DNA from: Nocardia anaemiae NBRC 100462 | GTDB taxonomy: Bacteria; Actinomycetota; Actinomycetes; Mycobacteriales; Mycobacteriaceae | Assembly (NCBI RefSeq): GCF_001612725.1 | Contig: NZ_BDAZ01000070.1 | Span: forward strand, 1 to 64,000 | DNA: 64,000 bases | Direction of reading: 5' to 3' | Part shown: piece by piece, positions 1-10,500 of the stretch | Layout: the number at the start of each line of letters is the position of its first letter | How positions within the stretch are numbered: the first letter of the stretch is position 1 | Program-made: the position numbers and the translations under genes | The notes under the pieces: generated by a model | Database searches by the model: none | What the model was told of the DNA's origin: nothing | What the model saw: the letters and a program-made list of their open reading frames with translations, nothing else

Positions 1-189
1 AATCGCATCCCACAACGCAGACAGCTCCGGAAACCGCTCTCGCATCTGCGCCAGATCCGGGGCCGAAGCCGCAGAGCACGAAAGCAAAGGTTGCTCGGAC
101 CCGTTGCGTACCAGCATCATTCGAATGTCGTGGTGGTCTATCCGCCACTCGGCCAGCCACCCGTCTACCTCGGTGCGACGCTCGCCCAT
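1..189 (-). CDS. Hypothetical protein, 3' end cut by window edge
   Basis: An open frame reads on the minus strand from an ATG at 187-189 to the window edge, giving 63 residues that start MGERRTEVDGWLAEWRIDHH. It has no stop inside the window, so the C-terminus is missing. I do not recognise the family. Its start overlaps the 3' end of the upstream gene by 25 bases, which suggests translational coupling in one operon. The composition (many Arg, Glu and Leu) is normal for a soluble actinobacterial protein, and no membrane segment is visible. Confidence 0.55.
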   Translation of the reverse strand, partial: MGERRTEVDGWLAEWRIDHHDIRMMLVRNGSEQPLLSCSAASAPDLAQMRERFPELSALWDAI

Positions 190-599
190 GCCTCCCCCTG
201 CCCGTACGGATCGCATGCCAGCGACTCGAGCCTGTCCAGCACCTCACGCAATGTCCCCACCGAGTGGCCGAAAGGCGGTAGCGCGTCGCTTTCGGGCGCT
301 CTCGGGAAATCGATCCCTCTGGCGGCCGCGCGCTCACGCGGACTCATCGACTGCGGAATCAGCCGCCCGGCGAGTACCAGCGTCTGATACGCCGCCGATT
401 TCCACACGCACCGATTGATTCGGCATGCGCGATGCCGCTGCCACAGCTCGTGCGCCAGCGCCACGTCCACGGCATCACACAGCGGTGGCACGGTGACGAG
501 TACCGGGCGCGATTGCTTCGCACTCTCGATTTCCCGAGCTCGAATACCTTCGTAGCCAGGGCGTTTCGTGTTGTTGATGCTTCCGTGTCGCTCGACCAT
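165..599 (-). CDS. Conserved hypothetical protein
   Basis: Encodes 144 residues. The centre (about residues 48-95) has a distinctive Arg/Cys/Trp segment, WQRHRACRINRCVWKSAAYQ, followed by a run ending in PRERAAARGIDFP. I recall this pattern from small Nocardia proteins of unknown function, but I cannot name a family. The first about 36 residues are less convincing. A GTG at 489-491 in the same frame would give a 108-residue protein starting just before the conserved part, so the start is uncertain. It overlaps the next gene downstream and lies divergent to the XRE regulator at 760, with 160 bases between them. Confidence 0.6.
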   Translation of the reverse strand: MVERHGSINNTKRPGYEGIRAREIESAKQSRPVLVTVPPLCDAVDVALAHELWQRHRACRINRCVWKSAAYQTLVLAGRLIPQSMSPRERAAARGIDFPRAPESDALPPFGHSVGTLREVLDRLESLACDPYGQGEAWASVAPR

Positions 600-759
600 G
601 TGGTTATGTTGCTCCCCTACACGGCACCGCCGAGTCTTGAACGGACAGTCCGATTGAAATCGTCCGTACCCGCAGTATCCGGACCGATTACATCTGGAGT
701 TACGTCCGAACCGGACCGGAACCTGGGCCGTTTCGGACTAAGCAGGGGAAGGGGAACCA

Positions 760-1653
760 ATGCCGAGGGATGATCAGCCGGACTCGACGCTGCCGCGTCG
801 ACAACTGGGGCGAGCACTTCGTGATGCGCGCGAGGGTGCCGGGTTCACGCTCGAGCAGGCCGCGCGCGAGATGGAGATGGGCAAGACCTCGGTAATCCGA
901 ATCGAGAAGGGACACAACGACAAAGTCAAGCAGCGTGACGTAGACGGATTCGGCCGCCTGTACGGCCTCAGCGATCAACGGATCGACGAATTGAAAACCC
1001 TTGCGCAGCAGATGGCGACGAAATCGTGGTGGCAAGCAGACCGCCATCTGATTCGGCCGGGGTATGGAACATATCTTGGACTCGAATCCGGTGCGTCACA
1101 ACTGTTCTCGTATCAGCCGTTAATCGTGCCGGGACTGTTGCAGATCGCCGACTACGCGAGAGCTATCGAGCAACCATATCGCCCGACCGATACATCGGAA
1201 GATCTCGAACGTCGTGTCAGTGTGCGATTGAAACGGTCGGCTATTTTGACTCGGCAGCGCAACCCAATCCCGGCCGAGTTCATCATTCATGAGAGCGTCT
1301 TGCACACGCTTGTCGGATCGCGCACCGTCATGGCCAACGAATGCCGACACATGGCGGATATGAGCACTCGGAACAACGTCACATTGCGAATACTGCCGTC
1401 CACGGCCGGTTTTCCGGCTGCGGGGGTTCCTGTGCAGCCATATACCATCCTGGACTTCCCGGCATCCGGCCGAGGTTTTGACACGGAGCCACCCGTCGTC
1501 TATTGCGAAAACACCACCGGCTCAATGTGCTTCGAGGACGATGCCGACGTGCGGCAATTCCGGGACATTCACGAAGTGCTCAAGCGTGCCACACTGGACG
1601 AGCAAGCATCGAGGGACCTGCTCAGACAGGTAGCAAGGAGATACGACCCGTGA
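760..1653 (+). CDS. XRE-family HTH regulator with DUF5753 domain
   Basis: A 297-residue DNA-binding regulator of the large Streptomyces/Nocardia type. Residues about 14-70 form the helix-turn-helix (LGRALRDAREGAGFTLEQAA followed by the recognition-helix segment MGKTSVIRIEKG). Residues about 105-290 match the DUF5753 ligand-binding-like domain, with the typical PLIVPGLLQIADYARA and later VVYCENTTGSMCFEDD stretches. An SD-like GGGAAGGGGAA lies just before the ATG. The stop codon overlaps the GTG start of the DUF397 gene, giving the standard two-gene arrangement in which the small DUF397 protein partners the regulator. Related Streptomyces pairs (the WhiJ-type group) control development, but the targets here are unknown. 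Confidence 0.93.
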   Translation: MPRDDQPDSTLPRRQLGRALRDAREGAGFTLEQAAREMEMGKTSVIRIEKGHNDKVKQRDVDGFGRLYGLSDQRIDELKTLAQQMATKSWWQADRHLIRPGYGTYLGLESGASQLFSYQPLIVPGLLQIADYARAIEQPYRPTDTSEDLERRVSVRLKRSAILTRQRNPIPAEFIIHESVLHTLVGSRTVMANECRHMADMSTRNNVTLRILPSTAGFPAAGVPVQPYTILDFPASGRGFDTEPPVVYCENTTGSMCFEDDADVRQFRDIHEVLKRATLDEQASRDLLRQVARRYDP

Positions 1654-1853
1654 CCATCAACCTGACCGGCGCCCAGTGGTTCAAGTCGTCGCGCAGCGGT
1701 TCGGCCGACAACTGCGTCGAAGTCGCCTGGCTCGAAGCCGGTCACGTCGGAATCCGCGACTCCAAAAACCCCACCGGCCCCGCACTCATCTTCACCCCAG
1801 CCGAGTGGGACGCCTTCACGACCGGAGTGCACTACGGCAAGTTCAACACATAA
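1650..1853 (+). CDS. DUF397 domain-containing protein
   Basis: A 67-residue protein starting at GTG 1650, preceded by AAGGAG at 1635-1640 and overlapping the stop of the regulator by 4 bases (GTGA). The whole chain is a DUF397 domain: W-FKSSRSGSADNCVEVAW near the N-terminus, then VGIRDSKNPTGPAL and a final FTPAEWDAFTTGV. DUF397 proteins are nearly always encoded beside an XRE/DUF5753 regulator and are thought to work with it, as here. An in-frame upstream extension to 1503 would run inside the regulator and is not needed. Confidence 0.92.
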   Translation: MTINLTGAQWFKSSRSGSADNCVEVAWLEAGHVGIRDSKNPTGPALIFTPAEWDAFTTGVHYGKFNT

Positions 1854-1918
1854 CAGCTTCCGTCGAACGAAAGCCCTCGCTGAACGCGGGAACTACCGGC
1901 GACGGAAGGCTGACGACC

Positions 1919-2566
1919 ATGGCGACACCAGACAGAAGCTGGCACTGGCTGCATGAGGCCGCCCGCATGCTGCCGGTGACGCTGGAGAGCTACCTCGATA
2001 TCCCGGAGGAGTTGTCGAGGCGGATCGAGGTCATCGACGGCATGGTCGTGACCTGCGCATCGCCGACAGAGAATCATCAGGGTCTTGCACAAGCTTTTAT
2101 CGCCGCCCTGCAGGAAGCCGCGAAGAAACATGACACTCGGCGCGGCAGCTGCCATCGCGTGCGAGGTCAACTCGACATGCTTCTCACCGAGGTTCCGTTC
2201 AGCTACCGCAGACCCGATGCCCTGGTTTACCGCTGGCTACCGGAAGATCGGCGCGGCAAGTGGCGCAACAAACCGTACGCGATGGACGTGGTGATCGCCG
2301 TGGAGATCGTCTCGCCCAACACTCGCACCGTCGATCGATCGACCAAACGGATCGAATATGCCGAGGCGGGCATCCCCCACTACTGGATCGTGGAGATGGC
2401 CCAGAACGACGGCCCCGCCTTCGCGGTCGAACGCCTGCGCCTGCAAGCCGAACGCCGTTACGGCAGTGAAGGAACCACGTACCGCGGCAAGGACCTCCTG
2501 GCCGTAGACGTAGCCGACCCCTTCGACATCAAGATCTCCTGGGACCAACTCGACGCCTGGATGTAG
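1919..2566 (+). CDS. Uma2 family (DUF820) endonuclease-fold protein
   Basis: A 215-residue protein with the PD-(D/E)XK nuclease-like fold of the Uma2/DUF820 family. Visible hallmarks are RRIEVIDGMVV near residue 35, the Asp of RRPDALVYRW near 100, and the segment VEIVSPNTRTVDRSTKRIEY followed by AEAGIPHYWIVE, which carries the family's E-x-x-S and K-x-x-x-Y-x-x-x-G-V/I pattern. The start is the ATG at 1919 with GGAAGG just upstream; the longer in-frame ORF reaches back into the DUF397 gene and is not credible. The family is expanded in actinobacteria and cyanobacteria, and its cellular role is not settled. Confidence 0.88.
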   Translation: MATPDRSWHWLHEAARMLPVTLESYLDIPEELSRRIEVIDGMVVTCASPTENHQGLAQAFIAALQEAAKKHDTRRGSCHRVRGQLDMLLTEVPFSYRRPDALVYRWLPEDRRGKWRNKPYAMDVVIAVEIVSPNTRTVDRSTKRIEYAEAGIPHYWIVEMAQNDGPAFAVERLRLQAERRYGSEGTTYRGKDLLAVDVADPFDIKISWDQLDAWM

Positions 2567-2656
2567 TTATCCCGCAACGCGCCATGACCCGTGCGCCTGG
2601 ACAACTGATCACGTGGAAACCATGGCGGCAAACCGCGAGAAGCCCCGCCACCATGT

Positions 2657-2725
2657 CCACCTGATCTCGAGCCCAGCCGAGTGGGAGACCTCAACCACCG
2701 GCATAAGGCTGGCGAATTCAGGCCA
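2657..2725 (+). pseudogene. Remnant of a DUF397 C-terminus
   Basis: The translated segment HLISSPAEWETSTTGIRLAN closely resembles the C-terminal end of the intact DUF397 protein at 1650-1853 (LIFTPAEWDAFTTGVHYGKF). The N-terminal half of the domain is absent and the reading frame continues into a long Pro/Thr-rich stretch that does not look like protein. I read this as the decayed end of a second DUF397 gene. The rest of 2567-3083 shows no gene I can support. Confidence 0.45.
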
Positions 2726-3083
2726 CCCGCATAGCCTCCTGGACAACCGATTGCCATGCATCCCTGCAAGCAAACGTCGAGAAGCCCTCTCCACCAATAC
2801 ATTCTCGAGAACGCAACCACAGCCAGTCGACCACGCTGGAAGCCGGAGGCCTGCCCACCTGACTGCGAAAGGTAAGCCGGGTACGGCACCCAACGCCCCC
2901 AGCACTACACCGGCCAAACCACCGACCGCCAAACCATCTGGGCACAGCGAACCCTGAAAGTCGATGCAGTACAACAGGACCCACCGCAGACCAACCAACC
3001 CGAACGCAACCCACACACCCCCGCGCAATCCGAAAGCGACGCATACGTGAAACTGATCGCCGCAGAGTTCCAGTACGCGGCGC

Positions 3084-4199
3084 TCAGGCTGTTGGTCGTC
3101 GCCGACGGGCGCCGACGGCGCGCGTTCGCGGCGGACCGTCCATCGCGCGCAGCGCTGCTTCGGCCCGGACCCGGTCGCGTTCACGCGGGTCTTCGATGCT
3201 GTTGATCATCTCCAACTGGATGGCGAGGCTCAGCGCGTCTTTGGTGCGGTTGGACACGATCAACGACACGCCGCCCAGGGCGCCGCCGGTGAGCGCGGTG
3301 TAGATGGTGCCGACTTCCGGCACCAGACCGAAGGCGCCCAGCACCACCGAGACCACGAACGTCGTCACCGAGAGCAAGGCCAGCAATTGCCCCGCCCACA
3401 GGGTGCGGCGCAGGTTGGTGTTGGCGATCTCGACGAGTTCGGAACGCGACACCGTCGACATCGCCGCGCCGATGGCGGGTACCGCAGCGGCAGCGACAGC
3501 GGCAATTTGCACGCCGGGTTCGTTGCCTCCTGCACTGGCCGTGGCCAGCAGGATCATGCTCACACTCATACCAATTCCCATCAGGACAACTCGTGCGTCA
3601 ACGGAGGGTTCGGGATGCGGCAGCCGCATCGGCCGCGAATCGCGTTCGGGGCTTGTCGGATTCGTATGCGACGCGGCGATCGGCGTAGCAACGGAGTCGT
3701 CCGCGAGGTGCCGGGCCGTTATCCGTGCGATCGCGGCGTCCCGAGCCGACGCCTGTATCTGCGCGATCGTTGCGTCGTAGTCGGAGAATGCAGCCTCGAT
3801 CGCTGCTCCCAAGGCAGTCCCCGGTGCCCGCGTTTCGGCGTTCCGCAGCCGTGATTCCAGCACGGCGAAGATGGTGATTCGCCGCCCCGACAGCCGGACG
3901 GTGTGCTCGGCCGTACTCCTGGCCACCTCGAGGGTCTGCAACGTCTGCTCGAGGCTCTCGATCTCGACGCGAATCGGTAGCGACTGGCGCATGAAACCCT
4001 CATGCGCTTGGCGGTATTGGCCCGCCTCGTCCTTGTCGCCTCGCGTGACCGCCGCTTCGGCCTGTTCGTTCGCGATGCGGATACATGCGGCGAGCTTGTC
4101 CGCCTCGTCCCGCTTCAGGTCGAGCCAGCCCTCGATGTGACATTGATCTTCGATGAGCATCGAGGTCTGTTGGCTTAACACCTCGGCCTGACGTCGCAA
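3084..4199 (-). CDS. PspA/IM30-like coiled-coil protein with C-terminal transmembrane segments
   Basis: A 371-residue frame read from a TTG at 4199. Residues 1 to about 110 form a long helical coiled coil very like the PspA/IM30 (Vipp1) core, including the acidic linker EAAVTRGDKDEAGQYRQAHE. This is followed by a polar linker (about 165-200). Hydrophobic helices follow at about 203-220 (VVLMGIGMSVSMILLATASA) and 225-240, and after a short polar stretch come a third at about 270-290 and a fourth at 295-315. The tail is basic. Similarity to PspA begins upstream of the TTG, with DDPIVGIQEAIAE in the same frame, so the true protein is longer (see 4200-4321). PspA proteins act at the inner face of the membrane under envelope stress; the fused membrane domain is unusual for the family, and the function is inferred only. 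Confidence 0.72.
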   Translation of the reverse strand: MRRQAEVLSQQTSMLIEDQCHIEGWLDLKRDEADKLAACIRIANEQAEAAVTRGDKDEAGQYRQAHEGFMRQSLPIRVEIESLEQTLQTLEVARSTAEHTVRLSGRRITIFAVLESRLRNAETRAPGTALGAAIEAAFSDYDATIAQIQASARDAAIARITARHLADDSVATPIAASHTNPTSPERDSRPMRLPHPEPSVDARVVLMGIGMSVSMILLATASAGGNEPGVQIAAVAAAAVPAIGAAMSTVSRSELVEIANTNLRRTLWAGQLLALLSVTTFVVSVVLGAFGLVPEVGTIYTALTGGALGGVSLIVSNRTKDALSLAIQLEMINSIEDPRERDRVRAEAALRAMDGPPRTRAVGARRRRPTA

Positions 4200-4317
4200 C
4201 TCCGCGATCGCCTCCTGGATCCCGACGATCGGGTCGTCGGAATGGTCTGCCGACCGGCGGCCGAAGCGCAGAGCACTCGCCAGGCGAGCGTGGACTCCAC
4301 TCGGCGAACCCCCGCCG

Positions 4318-4563
4318 TCATTGCGTGCCGATCGCTGTCGAATATTCGCGCCCCCTCGTCGACATCATTGTTCCCGAGATGTGTTGCCGTCTCCCATATA
4401 TGGTAACGAAGCGAAATTCATCGGTAGCTGCGTTGTCGAGCCACACATCGTCAAAATCTGCTCGAAAATCGCGCCAGGATTCATCAGGAAAGCCAGCGTC
4501 CGGCGTGACCCGGACCTCGCAGATCCACGCCGCGGACTGAGCAGTCTCAATGAAATCTTTCAG
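4318..4563 (-). CDS. Possible small protein between NRPS and PspA-like gene (start unclear)
   Basis: Directly after the NRPS stop, the minus strand holds an open frame of about 81 codons with protein-like composition, for example VTPDAGFPDESWRDFRADFD and EFRFVTIYGRRQHISGTMMS. It ends in a TGA at 4318-4320 that overlaps an ATG (ATGA), the usual sign of coupling to a following gene. No ATG, GTG or TTG lies in frame before the late Met pair. The only ATG at the right place (4565-4567, overlapping the NRPS stop) is out of frame by one base. It is either a gene with a rare start codon or one carrying an indel, or a chance open frame. I do not recognise the protein. Confidence 0.35.
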   Translation of the reverse strand: MKDFIETAQSAAWICEVRVTPDAGFPDESWRDFRADFDDVWLDNAATDEFRFVTIYGRRQHISGTMMSTRGREYSTAIGTQ

Positions 4564-7500
4564 TCATCAGTCTCCGGTGGAGTTTCGTGCCACACCTCCG
4601 TCAACACCTTGCCGATTTCGGCGAGTCCGGGGGCGGCGGTCATCTGCCAGTGGGTGGTCGGTACGGCACGGTTGTCGACCGTGCCGTCGACCACCGAGGC
4701 CCAGATCGACGCACCGATCGACCCGGTGGGGTCGTCCGAAGCCGCGGTGAAGTAGATGACGTCGCCGTGGAATCGAACCGGCTGATAGGAATTGCGCAGC
4801 ACCACCGAATGCACGGCCGTATCGAGCACCCGGGTGAACCGGTCGGAGCCGAAGGAGGCGAACGGCTCCGGCAGCTCGACCAGTCGCTCAGCGAGTTGGG
4901 CCAAGTCCAGATCCTCGGCGAAGCCCAGGTCACCGGCCTGTTCACCGAGCAGGCCACCAATCAGCTCGGCGACCGGCACGGGTGAGCCACCGCCCTGCGC
5001 GCGTTCGTCGGGCGGATCGGCCATATAACTGTCCATCACCGCGAGTGTGGCCACCCGCTGTCCGGCCCGCTGCAACTGCACCGCGATCTCATGCGCGAAG
5101 ACACCGCCCATCGACCAGCCGATCAGGTGATACGGCCCCTTCGGCTGGACCGAGCGGATCGCGTCGACATAGATCGCGGCCCACTCCTCGATCGTGTCCG
5201 GCAGCACCGCCGGTGCGGCCAGGGTCGGCGCTTGGATGCCGTAGATCGGCCGGTCGGAATCGAGGTAGGCCGCCAGACCCGCGAACGACCATGCGATCCC
5301 GGACACCGGATGGATGCAGAACAGCGGATCGGCGGTACCCGTCGCACGCAGCGGCAGCACCACATCGAAGGCCGCCTCGCCCTCGACCTGCCCACCCGCC
5401 CGGCGGGCCAGCTCGGCCAAGAAGTCCGCCGGGGTCGGCGCGGTGAAGATCCGCATCACCGGAATCTTCTCGCCGAGAAGCGAACTCAGCCGCGCGGTCA
5501 GCTTCGTGGCGATCAGCGAATTGCCGCCGCGCTCGAAGAAGTTGTCATCCATACCGAATCGGTCGAGATCGAGCACCTCCGCGAAGGCGGCGGCTACGGT
5601 CTCCTCGATCGGCGTCGCCGGTGCCCGGTACTGCCGTGCCTCGTATGCGGGTTCGGGCAGTGCGCGCCGGTCCAGCTTGCCGTTCGGCGTCAGCGGCATG
5701 ACATCGAGCACCACGATGGCGGCGGGAACCATATAGCCGGTGAGGAATTCGGCCACCTGGACGCGCAATTCATCCGGATCGATGCTGGCACCGGCCGCGG
5801 GCACCACATAACCCACGAGCTGATCACCGAGACGTTCGCTCGAGCGGACCAGCACCACCGCCTGACTCACGCCGGGACAGCGCAGTAGCGCCGATTCGAT
5901 CTCACCGAGTTCGATTCGGAAGCCGCGCAACTGAACTTGCTGATCACTGCGCCCGGCGTAGGCGAGTCCGGAATGGCCCCAACGTCCGAGGTCACCGGTG
6001 CGGTACATGCGAGATCCGGGCGCGCCGAAGGGGTTCGCGACGAAACGCGCCGCCGCCAGTCCAGGCCTGCCGAGGTAACCCCTGGACAGCTGAGCTCCGG
6101 CCACATAGATCTCACCTGGTGTCCCGACCGGCACCGGATGCAAGCGCTCGTCGAGCACATAGCCGTCCAGGCCGGGCAGCGCACGCCCGATCAGGCTGTC
6201 CGGACTGTCCGCGATCTGCTTGTCCAGCGCCAGGAACGACACGTGCACCGTAGTTTCGGTGATCCCGTACATATTCACCAGCCGCGGCGCATCCACGTCA
6301 TGACGCTCGTACCAGCGCCGCAACTGCCGCAGGTCCAATGCCTCGCCACCGAATACGACATGCCGCAGCGCGAATTCGCGGTCCCCATTCGCCGCCCGAT
6401 CGGCCTCGATGAGCTGATAGAACGCCGACGGAGTCTGGTTCAGCACCGTCACCTGTTCGCGAATCAGCAGCTCGCGGAACAATTCCGGTGCCCGTGAGGT
6501 CGCATAGTCGACAACGACCACCGCACCACCGGTCGCCAACGCACACCACAGCTCCCAAACCGAGAAGTCGAAGGCGAAGGAGTGGAACAGCGTCCACACA
6601 TCGGTCTCGTCGAAACCGAACAGCGGCTGGGTATTCGCGCACAACTCGACCACATTGCGATGCGCCACACCAACGCCCTTCGGCACACCCGTCGACCCCG
6701 AGGTGTAGATGACGTAGGCGAGATGGTCGGGCAAAAGCGGTGCGATGCGATCGGCATCGCTGACCGGGCGATCGTCGAATTCCGTTGTCGCTTCGAGCAA
6801 TATCACCGGCAACTCACCGACCGGCACGTCAGCTCGCTGTTCCGCCGTGGTGAGCACACAGACCGGCACGGCATCCGACAGCACGAAGGCCAGCCGCTGC
6901 GCCGGATAGGTGATATCGATCGGCAGATACGCCGCCCCCGCGGTGAGCACACCCAGCAACGCGACCGGCAGCTCTTCGGTACGCGGAACCGCAACGGCCA
7001 CCAGCGACTCCGGACCGGCGCCTGCGGCGATCAGCGCCCTGGCCACCCGATTCGCCCGCCGCCGCAGCTCCGCGAAGCTCAGTGCGGTATCGCCGAAGCG
7101 GACCGCCACCGCATCCGGCCTGCGCCGAGCCTGATCGGCGATCAGTTCGGGCAGTGTCGCGGCGGGCACCCACGCACCGCGCGAATTCCACTCGCGCAGC
7201 ACCCTGGTGCGTTCGTTCGATCCGAGCAATTCGATATCGCCGACGATCACCGCGGCATCGGCGACGACCGCGCTGAGAATGCGGGCGAACCGATCGGCGA
7301 AGCCCTGTACCGTCACCGCGTCGAACAGGTCTGTCGCATAGGTGAATTCGGCCTGCACGCCCTGGGTCTCACCGCGCGGACCGATCCGCTCGTTCAGCGA
7401 AAGCCGCAGGTCAATCGTGAACGGATCTGTTGTGTGGTGACCCATGGCGACCTGGAACAGCGGATGCCTGCCGGTCATCTGAACCGGATCGAGTAGCTCG

Positions 7501-10500
7501 ACGAGTTGTGCGAACGGCACATCGGCGTGCGCGAATGCGGCGGCATCGGCCGCTACGACCGAGGCGAGCAGGTCATCGAAGGTCACACCCGGGCTGTATT
7601 CGGTGCGCAGAACCACGGTGTTGTCGAATGTTGTCCCGGAGATCCCGGCCGCGTCGGTCGGACCGACCGCGGCGACCAGTTCACCGAAGGTCGCCCCCGA
7701 GGCCGGTGCGCCGATGGCTATATCGGTCGTGCCGGACAACCGCGCCAACAGCACCGCGAATGCCGCATGCGCCACCACGAATATCGAAGTATTCCTGGTC
7801 TCGGCAAGCCGACGCAGTTCGTGGTGCAGGTGCACACCGATCTTCAGCTCGACCTGCCCGCGCTCATAAGAGGGCACGGTCGAGCGCGGACGATCCATGG
7901 GCAGCGTCAACTCATCCGGCAGTCCCGCCAGCGTGGTGCGCCAGTATCGAACCTGGGTGAGTACGTCGGACTCCGCACTATCACGCACGGCCGCAACCGA
8001 ATCCCCGTTGACGAAGGCACCGAGGACAGTGCGCAACCGCTGAGTCAGCGCCCGCGCCGCCGAATCCGCGACGGCATCGCCGCGATACAGCAACTCCACC
8101 CGCAGCTCGGCCCCGAGTTCGGCCCGGACGGTCACCGGATAGTGGGTGTAGTCGACCGAATTCACGCCGCCGACCACCAGCCCGTCGACGGCGCTGCCCG
8201 CCTGCCGCAGGCCATCGGCATCGATCGGATACGACTCGTAGGCGACCAGCGTGTCGAACAACTCGCTTCCGCCCGCGATCGCTTGGACATCGGCCAGCCC
8301 GAGATAGTGATGCTCCAGCAATGCGGCCTGTTCGGCCTGCAACTCGGTGAGCAACTGCGGAACCGTTGTCCGCGAATCGAATCGGACGCGCACCGGGATG
8401 GTGTTCACGAACAGGCCGACCATCGCGTCGACGCCGTCGAGCTGCGGTGGACGTCCCGAAACGGTGACGCCGAAGACGACATCGTCGCGCTCGGTGATAC
8501 CGGCGACCACCACGCCCCACGCCGCCTGCAACACCGTATTGACGGTGACCTCGGTGGCCGCCGCGAACGACGTCAGCGCGGCCGTCTCGGTCGCCGACAG
8601 TTCGAATACCGATCTGCCGAATCCATTGTCCGCCACCGTGGGTCGCACCAGCGCGGGCGCGAGCAGGGTCGGCGCGACCTCGGCCAACGCGGTTTGCCAC
8701 GCGCGCAGAGTGGCTTCGCGGTCCTGGCGCGACAGCCACGCCAGATAGTCGCGATACGGCCGCGCGGCGGGCAGCAGCGCGGTATCGCTCCTGGTCGCGT
8801 ACAGGATCAGCAGATCCTTCATCAGCAGCGGCATGGACCAGCCGTCGAGCAGGATGTGATGCGCGGTCAGCACCAGGTGCGTGCCACCGGATACGGTGCG
8901 GTACACCGTGAATCGCAGCAGCGGCGCGAGCGCGGCGTCGAATCCGGTGCGCTGGTCGGCGGTGAGCAGTTCGGGCAGGTCGGCATCGGGCACCTCGCTG
9001 ACAACACGCCACGGCACATGAACACCGTCGGCGATGAGCTGCACCGGTTTGCCGTTCGCGCCGAAAGTGAAGGCGCTGCGCAGATTCGCATGCCGGTCCA
9101 GCACCGCCTGTGCGGCGCGGCGCAGGCGGTCGAGTTCGAATTCCCCGGAGAGTTCGACAGCGACCTGAATGACGTAGGGATCGACCGACTCCGCCAGCAT
9201 TTCCATCAGGAACAGCAGGCCGGTTTGCAGCGGCGACAGCGGCAGTACGTCGACCAGGCCCGGGTAGTTCGCGCGCCAGGTGTCGAGTTCGTGCTGGGTG
9301 GTCGACACGAGCGGCACGTCCGACGGGGTGAGGCCACCGGCGTTCGGGTCGGCCACGTGCCGTGCCACCGCTGTCAGCGCGGTGAGCCAGTCGTCGGCCA
9401 GTTCCCGCACCGACGCCGCGTCCAGGATTTCACCGGCGTACTTGAACACCACGTCCATGCGCGGTCCGGTATCGGTATCGACGACGATCGCATTGATATC
9501 GACCACGGCCGATGCGGGCAGTGCCGGATCCTGGCCGTCCTCGAGGTCACCAAGATCGCCGGACGGGAGCCAGGCCGGATCGGTCAGCTCCGCTGCACCG
9601 CCAGTAGACACCCGGCCCAGATAGTTGAAGCCGATCTGTCCGATATCACCGGTCAGATCCGAATTCCGTTGGCGCAGTAGCCCGAAGCCGATCCCCCGAT
9701 CCGGAACCGCGAGCAATTGCTCCTTCACCGACCGCAGCACCGCCGCGGTCTCATCGGCAACGCCGGTCAGATCGAGCGCCACGGGGTACACGCTGGTGAA
9801 CCAGCCGACAGTGCGGGTCAGATCGGCGCCGGGCACGGTCGCTTCCTCGCGACCGTGGCCCTCGAGTCGAATCCTGGTGACCGGCAGGTCGATACCGCGC
9901 CGCGTCCGCCAGGTGCGCACCGCCATGGCCAGCGCCGCGAGCAGACCGTCGTTGACGCCGCCCCGGTACAGCGCGGGCACCGTGGTCAGTACCGCATCGG
10001 CGACATCGACCGGTACCTCGACCGTCAACTGTCGCACCGTCGCGTGGGTATCGACGGCCGGATCGAGCGCACGCGAACCGAGCAAGGGATCGGGTGTGGC
10101 CAGCACAGTGCGCCAGTAGTCGAGTTCGGCCATCCGCGACGGCGAACCAGCCGCCTCGACAAGACCGTGCGCCCAACGCCGGAACGACGTTCCGACCGGC
10201 GGCAAGGCAATGGCCATCCCGGCGCAACGCTGCGCCCATGCGGTGATGAGGTCCGGGATCAGAATCCGCCACGACACCCCGTCGATCACATAGTGATGCG
10301 CCGCGACAATGAGCAGATCGCGTGCGTTCGACCTGCGCAGCCAACTGAACGCGACCATCCGGCCGGTAGCCGGATCCAATGTCGCAAGCGCGGAAGCCAC
10401 AGCGGCATTGCCGATCCGGTTGAGCTCGGCCTCGTCGGGCACATCGACCTCGGACAACAACACGTCCAGGGTGCCGGGCGCGGCCACCTGCTGCCACCAC

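Noticed and set aside
2613..2957. Plus-strand open frame of 114 codons after the Uma2 gene
   Set aside because: Only the DUF397-like segment looks protein-derived; the remainder is Pro/Thr/Ser-rich without domain or good start. Treated as a remnant.
7506..9680. Very long plus-strand open frames inside the NRPS genes (for example 724, 694 and 904 codons)
   Set aside because: These are mirror frames caused by the high GC third position bias of the NRPS coding strand. They are His/Arg/Gln-rich and contain no domain.
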